A stretch of DNA of 5,316 nucleotides from Fusobacterium_C sp036516095 (GCF_036516095.1 NZ_DATBUM010000071.1:1-5316); one strand, 5' to 3'. Positions 1-5,170 are shown, numbered from the stretch's first letter. Notes: generated by a model not told the origin, from the letters alone. Made by a program: numbers and translations.

Positions 1-1104
1 TTATAATAGATTTCCAACATTCGTATCTGTTTTAGGAGGAAGCGGCTTAACAGTCTGCCCTTCGTGAATAGTAGCAACTCCTGCCACAATAACTTTTTCT
101 CCTCGTTTTAATCCGGAAAGAATTTGAATTTCTCCATTTCCTCGTAATTCTCCCAAACATACTTCTCGTTTTTCTGCCTTACCGTTTTCTGCATAAAGAT
201 AAACAAAGGAACCGTTTTCTTCAAAAATAGCGGAAATAGGAAGTCGTATTTCTCCTACATCTACTTTTGGAAGGACAACGCGGACAGTTCCGCTCATTCC
301 TGCATATAAGTTCTTTTCTTCTTGTCTTTTCAATTCCAATAATGCAGGATAACTTACTTTTGTCATATCCGGAGTGGAAGAAACAGATTTTAAATAAAGA
401 GGATAACAGCTCATTTTATCATCATCCAAGATAAAATAAAAGTCTTTTCCTGATTTTATTTTTTCCAAATCTTTACTACTTACTTGGATTGCAACCTCAG
501 AAACTTCTTTAGAACTAAGAACAAAAATAGGGCTTCCTGCCGCCACAACACTTCCAATTTCTCCCATTTTTTTTGAAATAAATCCGTCATAAGAAGCTCG
601 CAAAACCCCATATTGAAATTCATTTTGAGAATGAGAGAAAGCGGCTCGATTCGCTTTTTCTGCAGCAATTGCTGATTTATATTGAGAAAATACCATGTCG
701 TACTCTTTTTTAGCAATGGCATTGTTTTGATAGAGAGTTTTGACTCGTTCAAATTGCAATCTTGCATTTTCTGCAACTGCCTTACTCGCTTCATACTTTT
801 GCTGATAGGCTTCCATATTCAAGTTATAGTCCTGTTCTTCTAATTTTGCTAATATTTGTCCTTTTTTAACAAAGTCCCCGACATTTACAAAAATATTCTC
901 AACTTTTCCCGCTACTTGAAAAGAAAGAAATGTCTCCTGTTTTGCCTGAATAGAAGCGGGATATTCCAAAATCATTTCTTTAGAAGTCTCACTTCCAATC
1001 TCTTGAATTTTTACCGGTCTTACTATTTCTTCTTCCACTTTTTTCCCACAAGAAAGAAAACAGAAAGAAGAAAGAAGAAAAATCGAAAGCCATTTTTTAG
1101 TCAT
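1..1104 (-). CDS. RND-type efflux membrane-fusion (adaptor) lipoprotein
   Basis: A 367-residue periplasmic adaptor (HlyD/AcrA-like membrane-fusion protein) that would link an inner-membrane RND pump to the outer-membrane channel encoded just upstream. Visible parts: a lipoprotein signal peptide with Cys19 (FLSC-G; Phe at -3 is slightly off consensus); first half of the lipoyl/barrel-sandwich domain at about 55-90 (V-A-G-K-V, then VGDFVKKGQIL); a coiled-coil hairpin at about 91-165; second lipoyl half at about 166-198 (LRASYDGFISKK, then GSVVAAGSPIF); a beta-barrel at about 200-280; and a membrane-proximal domain to about 355. The length is normal for the family. I chose the Met at 1104, not the upstream in-frame one at 1140, because it starts directly at the signal peptide and has GAGGGTG (1111-1117) six bases upstream. 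It overlaps the channel gene by 8 bases, so translation is probably coupled. The stop codon is bases 1-3; the pump gene is not in the window. The family call is firm; the substrate is unknown. Confidence 0.93.
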   Translation of the reverse strand: MTKKWLSIFLLSSFCFLSCGKKVEEEIVRPVKIQEIGSETSKEMILEYPASIQAKQETFLSFQVAGKVENIFVNVGDFVKKGQILAKLEEQDYNLNMEAYQQKYEASKAVAENARLQFERVKTLYQNNAIAKKEYDMVFSQYKSAIAAEKANRAAFSHSQNEFQYGVLRASYDGFISKKMGEIGSVVAAGSPIFVLSSKEVSEVAIQVSSKDLEKIKSGKDFYFILDDDKMSCYPLYLKSVSSTPDMTKVSYPALLELKRQEEKNLYAGMSGTVRVVLPKVDVGEIRLPISAIFEENGSFVYLYAENGKAEKREVCLGELRGNGEIQILSGLKRGEKVIVAGVATIHEGQTVKPLPPKTDTNVGNLL

Positions 1105-2527
1105 TATTTTCACCCTCTTCCATAAAACGACCTTGTTCAAGTAACATATTCAACATCTCTTGAAGAATAGCAGATTGATATTTCGCTTTCAAAGATAAAC
1201 TTTTGGCTTCTTCATAAGATTGAACGGCTTGTAAATAAGAAAGTTCATCAATCATTCCCACCTTTTTTTCTACTGTTTTCTGATGAAATTTTCCCATTTC
1301 CGCTTTTTCATTCATTTCAGCAATTTCCTCTTCCTCGATACTGCTTTCTAATCTTTGATAAACATTGGTCGTTTCCATAATGCTTTGTAAAATAAGATTT
1401 TCTTTTTTCAAAATTGCCTTTTGTTGCTCTATTTTTGCTTTCTGATAGGAAGAAATGTCTTGAAAGCCATTAAAAATAGAAAATACTCCTCCTAAAATTC
1501 CCAGTAAATAATGAGAACTAGCTAATAGCGATAAACTGTGTTCTCCATAAAAACCTTGTAAACCTATAATCGGAAGAAAACGGCTTAGACTTATTTTAAT
1601 TTTTTCCTTTTCCAGACTCAACACTTTTTCTTGAATTTCTAAGGCATCATTATGAAGTAAAGCTTGATATACGACCTCTTCATAGCTGTCTAATTTTTTT
1701 ATTGTTGTATGTCGTTTTTTTTGTAATCGAATTTGAGATAGAGGTGAAAGATTTAAACTGGATAATAAATTCATCTTCGCCAGTTTTAAATCTCTCCGAT
1801 TTTGTTCCAAGGCTAATTTTTTTTGTTTATAGTACGCCTGAATTTTTTGATATTGCCATTCCAAAATACTTTGTGTATCCAAAGCTATTTTCATATTGTG
1901 TAAAAGTTGTTCGGAACTCTCTAAAGAAGCTTTCAGCTGTATTTCTTCAGCTTCTAAGGCTAAAATCCAATAGTATTGCTGAATTATCTGAATGCTTATC
2001 ATCTTTTCTGTCAGTTTAAGAACAAGACTATGAATTTCTTCTCCTCTTCTTCTGGCAGAATATAAGAACCAAGTTGCCGGAGCAAAAATAGGCATACTGG
2101 CTTGAAGTCCATAAACACTGTAACTTTTATCCAACAATCGACCCTGAATTTCTTTCGGCAACATCGGACCAATCAAGGGAAATTGAGAGAAAGAAGTTGG
2201 TAAATCTAGCCCTCCCGATAAAGCTTCTTCCCAAAAACTTCGAGTATAAAAGGCAGAAATTTGAGGAAGAAAATTTCCGAAAGCTATCTTACTATCTATT
2301 TTGGCAATTTCTTTCTCCAATTGCTTCGTTTTAAGCTCGAGGTTTCTTTCTTTAGCAATTTGAATTGCTTCTTCCAAAGAAAGATTTTGTTCTTTCAAAA
2401 TTCTTTCTGTTTCTTTTTCTCTTCTTCGTAGTTCTTGTAACAAAGAAGCTTCAGAAGTTTCTTTGTTGACGGAAGAACAAGAGCTTAGAAAAAGAAGACA
2501 AAAGAATAGACTCCATTTTTGTTTCAT
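1097..2527 (-). CDS. Outer-membrane efflux channel lipoprotein (TolC/OprM family)
   Basis: A 476-residue outer-membrane factor, the exit duct of a three-part efflux system. The signal peptide ends in a clean lipobox, LSSC, with Cys17 as the lipidated residue, as in OprM/NodT-type channels. The two structural repeats of the family are visible. The first has LSLEEAIQIAKERNLEL at 49-65 followed by a strand entered by FLPQISAFYTRSF (86-98). The second has SYEEVVYQALLHNDALEI at 281-298 followed by FLPIIGLQGFYG (317-328). Long helical coiled-coil stretches occupy about 160-260 and 355-465. The start at 2527 is preferred over an in-frame Met at 2605 because the signal peptide begins there and AAAGGAG (2536-2542) lies eight bases upstream. 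The gene ends inside the start region of the adaptor gene (8-base overlap). Its leader contains a 12-bp inverted repeat that may be a regulatory site. The channel call is firm; the transported compound cannot be told. Confidence 0.92.
   Translation of the reverse strand: MKQKWSLFFCLLFLSSCSSVNKETSEASLLQELRRREKETERILKEQNLSLEEAIQIAKERNLELKTKQLEKEIAKIDSKIAFGNFLPQISAFYTRSFWEEALSGGLDLPTSFSQFPLIGPMLPKEIQGRLLDKSYSVYGLQASMPIFAPATWFLYSARRRGEEIHSLVLKLTEKMISIQIIQQYYWILALEAEEIQLKASLESSEQLLHNMKIALDTQSILEWQYQKIQAYYKQKKLALEQNRRDLKLAKMNLLSSLNLSPLSQIRLQKKRHTTIKKLDSYEEVVYQALLHNDALEIQEKVLSLEKEKIKISLSRFLPIIGLQGFYGEHSLSLLASSHYLLGILGGVFSIFNGFQDISSYQKAKIEQQKAILKKENLILQSIMETTNVYQRLESSIEEEEIAEMNEKAEMGKFHQKTVEKKVGMIDELSYLQAVQSYEEAKSLSLKAKYQSAILQEMLNMLLEQGRFMEEGENND
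1102..1117 (-). promoter_or_regulatory. Ribosome-binding site and start/stop overlap coupling channel and adaptor genes
   Basis: GAGGGTG at 1111-1117 is a good ribosome-binding site six bases before the adaptor ATG (1102-1104). It is embedded in the last Glu-Gly-Glu codons of the channel gene, whose TAA is at 1097-1099. The arrangement (ATG-AC-TAA) suits re-initiation by ribosomes finishing the channel gene and would keep the two products in proportion. It also decides the adaptor start. Confidence 0.7.
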
Positions 2528-2535
2528 TGCATACA

Positions 2536-2542
2536 CTCCTTT
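2536..2542 (-). promoter_or_regulatory. Ribosome-binding site of the channel gene
   Basis: AAAGGAG lies eight bases before the ATG at 2527, matching the anti-Shine-Dalgarno sequence closely. It fixes the start of the channel gene at 2527 rather than at the in-frame Met at 2605, whose translation would put 26 extra residues ahead of the signal peptide. Confidence 0.75.
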
Positions 2543-2563
2543 TTTCTTTTCTAATATGCAAAG

Positions 2564-2593
2564 AGAAGTAGTTTGTATCCCCAAACTACTTCT
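2564..2593. repeat. 12-bp perfect inverted repeat in the channel-gene leader (possible operator)
   Basis: AGAAGTAGTTTG (2564-2575) is repeated exactly in reverse complement as CAAACTACTTCT (2582-2593), with a 6-base spacer; a G:T pair could extend it by one. It sits between the MORN_2 gene stop (2624) and the channel ATG (2527). No T-run follows on either strand, so it is not a standard terminator, and it does not cover the ribosome-binding site. The size suits a dimeric repressor such as a TetR-family regulator, which commonly controls RND pumps. That role is an inference; no regulator gene is in the window. An mRNA-stabilising or processing hairpin is the alternative. Confidence 0.6.
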
Positions 2594-2612
2594 TCCCCCA
2601 AACACTATTTTT

Positions 2613-2643
2613 ATTCTATTTTCTTAAAATTCTCCATCATCAA
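2613..2643 (-). promoter_or_regulatory. Weak candidate promoter for the efflux genes
   Basis: On the minus strand TTGATG (2638-2643) and TAGAAT (2613-2618) are each close to the -35 and -10 consensus, but the spacer is 19 bases, longer than ideal. The start of transcription would be near 2606, placing the 12-bp inverted repeat just downstream, where an operator could act. It overlaps the end of the MORN_2 gene. Chance matches are common in such AT-rich DNA, and read-through from the MORN_2 gene is equally possible. Confidence 0.25.
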
Positions 2644-3157
2644 TCAATTCTCCATAGGAATAGTGATGTATCCATTGAATTTCCCCACTTGGATAATATT
2701 GAATATTCTTTCCGTGTAATAAATTATTCTGAAAATTTAAAATTTCTCGAACTTTTCCATTTTCATAATAGGTAATTTTACTTCCGTTCAGACGACCTTT
2801 TTCGAAAAAAGCTCTACTTTTCAATTCTCCATTTTCATAATAAATGACCCACTCTCCTTCAAATTCATTGGAAGAAAAATGGATAAATTCTTTCATTTTT
2901 CCACTTTGATAATAGAATATTGTATCCCCATCTAAAAGCCCGTCTCGGTATTCAGAGCTTTGAGAAACAATTCCATTAGGGTAATAGAATAGGGACAAGC
3001 CATTTTTGATTCCATTTTCATAGCGAATTCTTTCTCGAACTTCTCCTGTTGGATAACGATAAAATACCAATCCATCAAAAGGATGACTGTCTTGTTTATA
3101 GTAAATAATATCTGACTTTTCTACACTGTCAAAAAATTCAATTTGTCTTTCTTTCAT
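2624..3157 (-). CDS. MORN_2 repeat protein (YwqK-like)
   Basis: A 177-residue protein built almost wholly of repeats. A Gly of the repeated '[D/N/E/H]-G-x-x-x-x-Y-Y-x-x-G' block recurs at 29, 53, 77, 101, 125 and 149, exactly 24 residues apart, followed by a degenerate end ('DDG', 173-175). Each unit has the form G-x4-YY-x2-G-x-[VIM]-x6-F/Y-x-x-G, the MORN_2 pattern of proteins often annotated 'YwqK family antitoxin'. Such repeats fold into a beta-hairpin ribbon; biochemical functions are mostly unproven, and no toxin gene is visible next to it. No signal peptide, lipobox or membrane segment is seen, unlike many relatives, so a cytoplasmic location is the simplest reading. The start at 3157 has GAGGGGG eight bases upstream. 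It lies 96 bases ahead of the channel gene on the same strand, so it may share a transcript with the efflux genes. Its ribosome-binding site lies in a predicted hairpin. Confidence 0.85.
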   Translation of the reverse strand: MKERQIEFFDSVEKSDIIYYKQDSHPFDGLVFYRYPTGEVRERIRYENGIKNGLSLFYYPNGIVSQSSEYRDGLLDGDTIFYYQSGKMKEFIHFSSNEFEGEWVIYYENGELKSRAFFEKGRLNGSKITYYENGKVREILNFQNNLLHGKNIQYYPSGEIQWIHHYSYGELIDDGEF

Positions 3158-3165
3158 TTTATTTT

Positions 3166-3210
3166 CCCCCTCTTTGTCTCTTTTTTTAACTTAGAAACAA
3201 AATGAGAGGA
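3166..3210 (-). promoter_or_regulatory. Hairpin burying the MORN_2 ribosome-binding site
   Basis: In the minus-strand RNA, bases 3201-3193 (UUUGUUUCU) pair with 3181-3173 (AGAGACAAA): nine pairs, one of them G:U. After a 2-base bulge (3202-3203), 3210-3204 (UCCUCUC) pair with 3172-3166 (GAGGGGG): seven pairs, two of them G:U. The loop is 11 bases. The second helix contains the whole Shine-Dalgarno sequence of the MORN_2 gene, eight bases before its ATG. If this folds, translation would be off until something opens it. The pairing is read by eye; purine-rich against pyrimidine-rich tracts make partial matches easier by chance. Confidence 0.45.
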
Positions 3211-3264
3211 GAAGAACTTCCTTTTGCAACTGATAACATAATTGACGCCCCCCACAATTGCGAC

Positions 3265-3322
3265 CCTAAATGATATTTAGGAAAGAAACAATATAAAAAT
3301 TTTGATACAGTACTTTCCTAAA
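3265..3322. repeat. Overlapping inverted repeats that exclude one another
   Basis: CCTAAAT (3265-3271), a 3-base centre and ATTTAGG (3275-3281) form a 7-bp hairpin. TTTAGGAAAG (3276-3285) is also a perfect 10-bp inverted match to CTTTCCTAAA (3313-3322). The segment 3276-3281 belongs to both, so only one helix can form at a time. Such a switch-like layout could act in the MORN_2 leader RNA, or could be the folded end of a small mobile element. No known riboswitch was recognised. Confidence 0.5.
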
Positions 3323-3331
3323 AAAATTTAT

Positions 3332-3343
3332 CCATATATATGG
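3332..3343. repeat. 12-bp perfect palindrome
   Basis: CCATATATATGG reads the same on both strands with no spacer. It could be a dimeric-protein binding site between the divergent genes, and it overlaps the weak candidate minus-strand promoter. The alternating AT core makes a chance origin plausible, though the CC/GG ends are less expected in this AT-rich stretch. Confidence 0.4.
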
Positions 3344-3368
3344 TAACATAAAAAGACAGTTTTTACAA
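3340..3368 (-). promoter_or_regulatory. Weak candidate promoter for the MORN_2 gene
   Basis: Minus-strand TTGTAA (3363-3368) and TACCAT (3340-3345) are 17 bases apart, each matching four of six consensus bases. Transcription would begin near 3333 and give a leader of about 175 bases containing the switch-like repeats and the hairpin over the ribosome-binding site. I found no better promoter for this gene between 3158 and 3420. Confidence 0.25.
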
Positions 3369-3506
3369 GATATTATCCAAAGAATCTTCCTGTATTTTTT
3401 CTGAAAAATAATTAAAAATTTCTATAATTTTTTGTTTCTTTTTGAAAAGAGTAGTTTTTTTATTTTATTTCATCTTTTAAAAAACTTTTATATTTTTGAT
3501 ATTTCT

Positions 3507-3534
3507 TTGATTTTTTTTTATTTTTTTCTATAAA
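3507..3534 (+). promoter_or_regulatory. Second candidate porin promoter with T-run spacer
   Basis: TTGATT (3507-3512) and TATAAA (3529-3534) are separated by 16 bases made of T-runs with a single A and a final C. This is an acceptable sigma-70-like promoter some 40 bases upstream of the main one. The run of nine T (3511-3519) and run of seven T (3521-3527) could change length by polymerase slippage and so alter spacing. In AT-rich DNA such matches are easily found by chance. Confidence 0.35.
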
Positions 3535-3546
3535 ACGTTTTTTTTC

Positions 3547-3575
3547 TTTACAAAATATACATTTTAAAATATAAT
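3547..3575 (+). promoter_or_regulatory. Main promoter of the porin-like gene
   Basis: TTTACA (3547-3552, five of six -35 bases) is followed after exactly 17 bases by a perfect TATAAT (3570-3575). Transcription should begin near 3582, giving a leader of about 48 bases. The T-rich block just upstream could serve as an UP-type element. This is a strong constitutive-looking promoter, as expected for an abundant outer-membrane protein. Confidence 0.75.
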
Positions 3576-3617
3576 AACGATTGTGATTTTAAGGTTATTT
3601 TTATATTATAATTGACA

Positions 3618-3623
3618 AGGGAG
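3618..3623 (+). promoter_or_regulatory. Ribosome-binding site of the porin-like gene
   Basis: AGGGAG lies seven bases before the ATG at 3631, where the signal peptide begins directly. It supports this start. Confidence 0.7.
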
Positions 3624-3630
3624 AGAGAAA

Positions 3631-4986
3631 ATGAAGAAAAAAATATTTATGTTAGGAAGTTTTATTCTGTTGGCTTCTTCTGCTTTTGCAAAAGAATCTT
3701 TGGTCATTCCAGAGCAAAAACCGGAAATTATGGTGCTAGAAAAACCAGTGGAAGTAATTGTGTATCGAGACAGAGTCTTGGAGGCTCCTATAAAATGGAG
3801 ACCGAATGGAAGCATTGATATTCAATATCGTGTGTATGGAAAAACGGAAAATAAGGTGGCAGTTCCAAAGACAATTCCACAAATTCCTTTAGTCCCTTCC
3901 ATTCCATCAAATCCACCTCACAGTCCATTAATCCCGTTGGAACCTTCTCTTCCATCGGATCCAGAGAATGAAGAAGAACATTATGAACTCGTTTCTCTTT
4001 CCGGAGAGGAAGACTATGGATATGAAGATGAAAATTTTGATTTATCAGAAGCTAGATTTGTAGCGGATATGCCTCCGGTTCAAGCAGCTCCTAAACAAAA
4101 AGAAGATAAAAAAGTTTCCAAATGGGCAAGAGAAAAAAGATACAATACCGGTCGATTACAAATCGAAGCCAAATTGAATTTTACAGAAAAACAAAGCTTG
4201 GAAATTCGAGAAAGAGTGTATCATGCCTTAAGAAGCACTAAAATAGATGAAAAGGAAAGATATGGAAAAGCGGCAGCGGATAATGATGAATTGAGATTAC
4301 GACATTTCTACCGTTTTGGAAATCTTGGAAGTTCTAAAATCAATGCTACTTCTCGTTTGGAATACAATACTCTTCATAATAGTGAAACTATGAGTGGAAG
4401 TGCATATCTTGCTTTTGATGTAGCTTCTTATTTAATTCAAAATAATTTCGTAAAAACAGATTATTTTCGAGTGGGGCCAAGCTATACTTACAGTATGAAA
4501 GATAAAACACATTACAGCAATCAAGTAGGACTTCTTTTAGAATCTTACTTCAACCTGCCATATAACTTCGGATTGGAATTGAATGTACATCCAAAGTATA
4601 TATTTTATAACAAAGAATTTATTGTAGGAAAAGGAAAAACAAAAAAACATGAATTGTATGCAGAAGTGGAAGCAAAACTTTTCCATAGTCTAAGTCTTTA
4701 CAAAAACGACAAATGGAAACTTGCTTTCGAAATGGAAGGAGGATACGATCCTTATCAATTCCATCAATATAAAGTGATAAAAAATAGAAATCAAAAAGCG
4801 GAAAAGAGAACTTATTCTCTATATGCATTGCCAACACTTCAAATAAATTACCAAGCAACGGAATATGTAAATGTCTATGCAGCTGCCGGAGCGGAATACA
4901 GAAACTGGACTGATACGGCAGAATCAACAGCTTCTCACTGGAGGTGGCAACCGACCGCTTGGGCAGGAATGAAAGTAACATTCTAA
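3631..4986 (+). CDS. FomA-like outer-membrane beta-barrel protein with Pro-rich/acidic insert
   Basis: A 451-residue outer-membrane protein of the fusobacterial major-porin type. The signal peptide is MKKK plus a hydrophobic core ending AFA (18-20), with cleavage expected before Lys21. Residues 37-60 (EKPVEVIVYRDRV, then KWRPNGS) match my memory of FomA-type N-termini. Residues 60-70 look like the first strand. From about 220 to the end, alternating aromatic strands follow (LRLRHFYRFG, YFRVGPSYTYS, NVYAAAGAEYRNW), closing with AWAGMKVTF; the final Phe is the usual signal for barrel assembly. Between 76 and about 168 lies an unusual low-complexity insert: Pro at nearly every third residue (79-111), then an acidic stretch (112-140), then a Lys-rich segment. 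The protein is longer than the roughly 370 residues I recall for FomA. It stands alone, divergent from the efflux genes, with its own promoter and terminator. A general pore role is likely; adhesion is possible but unproven. Confidence 0.88.
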   Translation: MKKKIFMLGSFILLASSAFAKESLVIPEQKPEIMVLEKPVEVIVYRDRVLEAPIKWRPNGSIDIQYRVYGKTENKVAVPKTIPQIPLVPSIPSNPPHSPLIPLEPSLPSDPENEEEHYELVSLSGEEDYGYEDENFDLSEARFVADMPPVQAAPKQKEDKKVSKWAREKRYNTGRLQIEAKLNFTEKQSLEIRERVYHALRSTKIDEKERYGKAAADNDELRLRHFYRFGNLGSSKINATSRLEYNTLHNSETMSGSAYLAFDVASYLIQNNFVKTDYFRVGPSYTYSMKDKTHYSNQVGLLLESYFNLPYNFGLELNVHPKYIFYNKEFIVGKGKTKKHELYAEVEAKLFHSLSLYKNDKWKLAFEMEGGYDPYQFHQYKVIKNRNQKAEKRTYSLYALPTLQINYQATEYVNVYAAAGAEYRNWTDTAESTASHWRWQPTAWAGMKVTF

Positions 4987-5016
4987 GAAAAAATACCCCC
5001 TTTTTCTCATAAATTT

Positions 5017-5070
5017 ATACAAATATTTTATTTTGCCCTTAAGTACTGATAAGAGTTCAAATATTTGTAT
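5017..5070. repeat. 12-bp inverted repeat downstream of the porin gene
   Basis: ATACAAATATTT (5017-5028) and AAATATTTGTAT (5059-5070) are perfect reverse complements separated by 30 bases. The arms are all but one A/T and no T-run follows, so this is not a terminator by itself. It may protect the 3' end of the porin mRNA, or be part of a small untranslated RNA ending at the terminator just beyond. The 12-base exact match is more than I would expect by chance at this distance. Confidence 0.5.
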
Positions 5071-5075
5071 CATAA

Positions 5076-5095
5076 AAAGGTGTTGAAAGGTGTTG
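5076..5095. repeat. Tandem direct repeat, 2 x 10 bp
   Basis: AAAGGTGTTG occurs twice back to back (5076-5085 and 5086-5095). Both copies can pair with the single right arm of the adjoining terminator. The duplication probably arose by slippage. Confidence 0.85.
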
Positions 5096-5126
5096 ATGAG
5101 AATTTTCTTCTCTCAACACCTTTTTT
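5086..5126 (+). terminator. Rho-independent terminator of the porin gene
   Basis: AAAGGTGTTGA (5086-5096) pairs with TCAACACCTTT (5113-5123). After a single bulged T (5097), GAGAA (5098-5102) pairs with TTCTC (5108-5112) around a 5-base loop TTTTC. Six T (5121-5126) follow. It ends the porin transcript about 100 bases after the stop codon. In the other direction, pairing with the duplicated first arm (5076-5085) leaves a T5 run on the minus strand, so it may stop transcripts from both sides. Confidence 0.88.
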
Positions 5127-5170
5127 CTCAATTTTTTAATAAAAATAAATAGGACTGTCTATACTAAATT

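Larger units (their letters stand above)
3158..3630. other. 473-base divergent intergenic region
   Basis: This gap separates the minus-strand MORN_2/efflux genes from the plus-strand porin-like gene. It has three zones. From 3158 to 3210 is the MORN_2 leader hairpin. From 3241 to 3343 come a C-rich patch (3247-3266) and inverted repeats. From about 3420 to 3546 the sequence is nearly all A and T, with plus-strand T-runs of seven to nine bases, followed by the porin promoter. I see no tRNA, rRNA or CRISPR repeats. The only coding-like element is a 23-codon plus-strand frame (3202-3273), discussed as a possible relic. Confidence 0.8.

Noticed and set aside
1105..1140. Upstream in-frame start (1140) adding 12 residues to the adaptor
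   Set aside because: The added residues precede a complete lipoprotein signal peptide, and the good ribosome-binding site fits the Met at 1104.
2564..2593. The 12-bp inverted repeat as a terminator of the MORN_2 gene
   Set aside because: No T-run follows the stem on the minus strand and the stem is only moderately GC-rich.
2528..2605. Upstream in-frame start (2605) adding 26 residues to the channel protein
   Set aside because: It would place the inverted repeat and the ribosome-binding site inside the coding region and put extra residues before the lipobox signal.
2624..3157. A toxin-antitoxin pair based on the 'YwqK antitoxin' label
   Set aside because: No adjacent small toxin-like gene is present; the label for MORN_2 proteins is weakly supported in general.
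3191..3243. 17-codon minus-strand frame as a leader peptide of the MORN_2 gene
   Set aside because: A G-rich run lies upstream, but the frame is very short, has no attenuation-type codons, and can arise by chance.
3202..3273. 23-codon plus-strand open frame as a real small gene
   Set aside because: It has no ribosome-binding site and overlaps the leader of the opposite gene; kept only as a possible relic of a mobile element.
3607..3612. Perfect TATAAT just before the porin ribosome-binding site
   Set aside because: Transcription would begin at about 3619, inside the Shine-Dalgarno sequence, leaving almost no leader, and its -35 spacing is poor. TTTACA-17-TATAAT further upstream is far better.
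4619..4981. 120-residue minus-strand frame inside the porin gene, and similar frames opposite the channel and adaptor genes
   Set aside because: These are antisense shadows: no ribosome-binding sites and no family features, while the sense strand is clearly coding.
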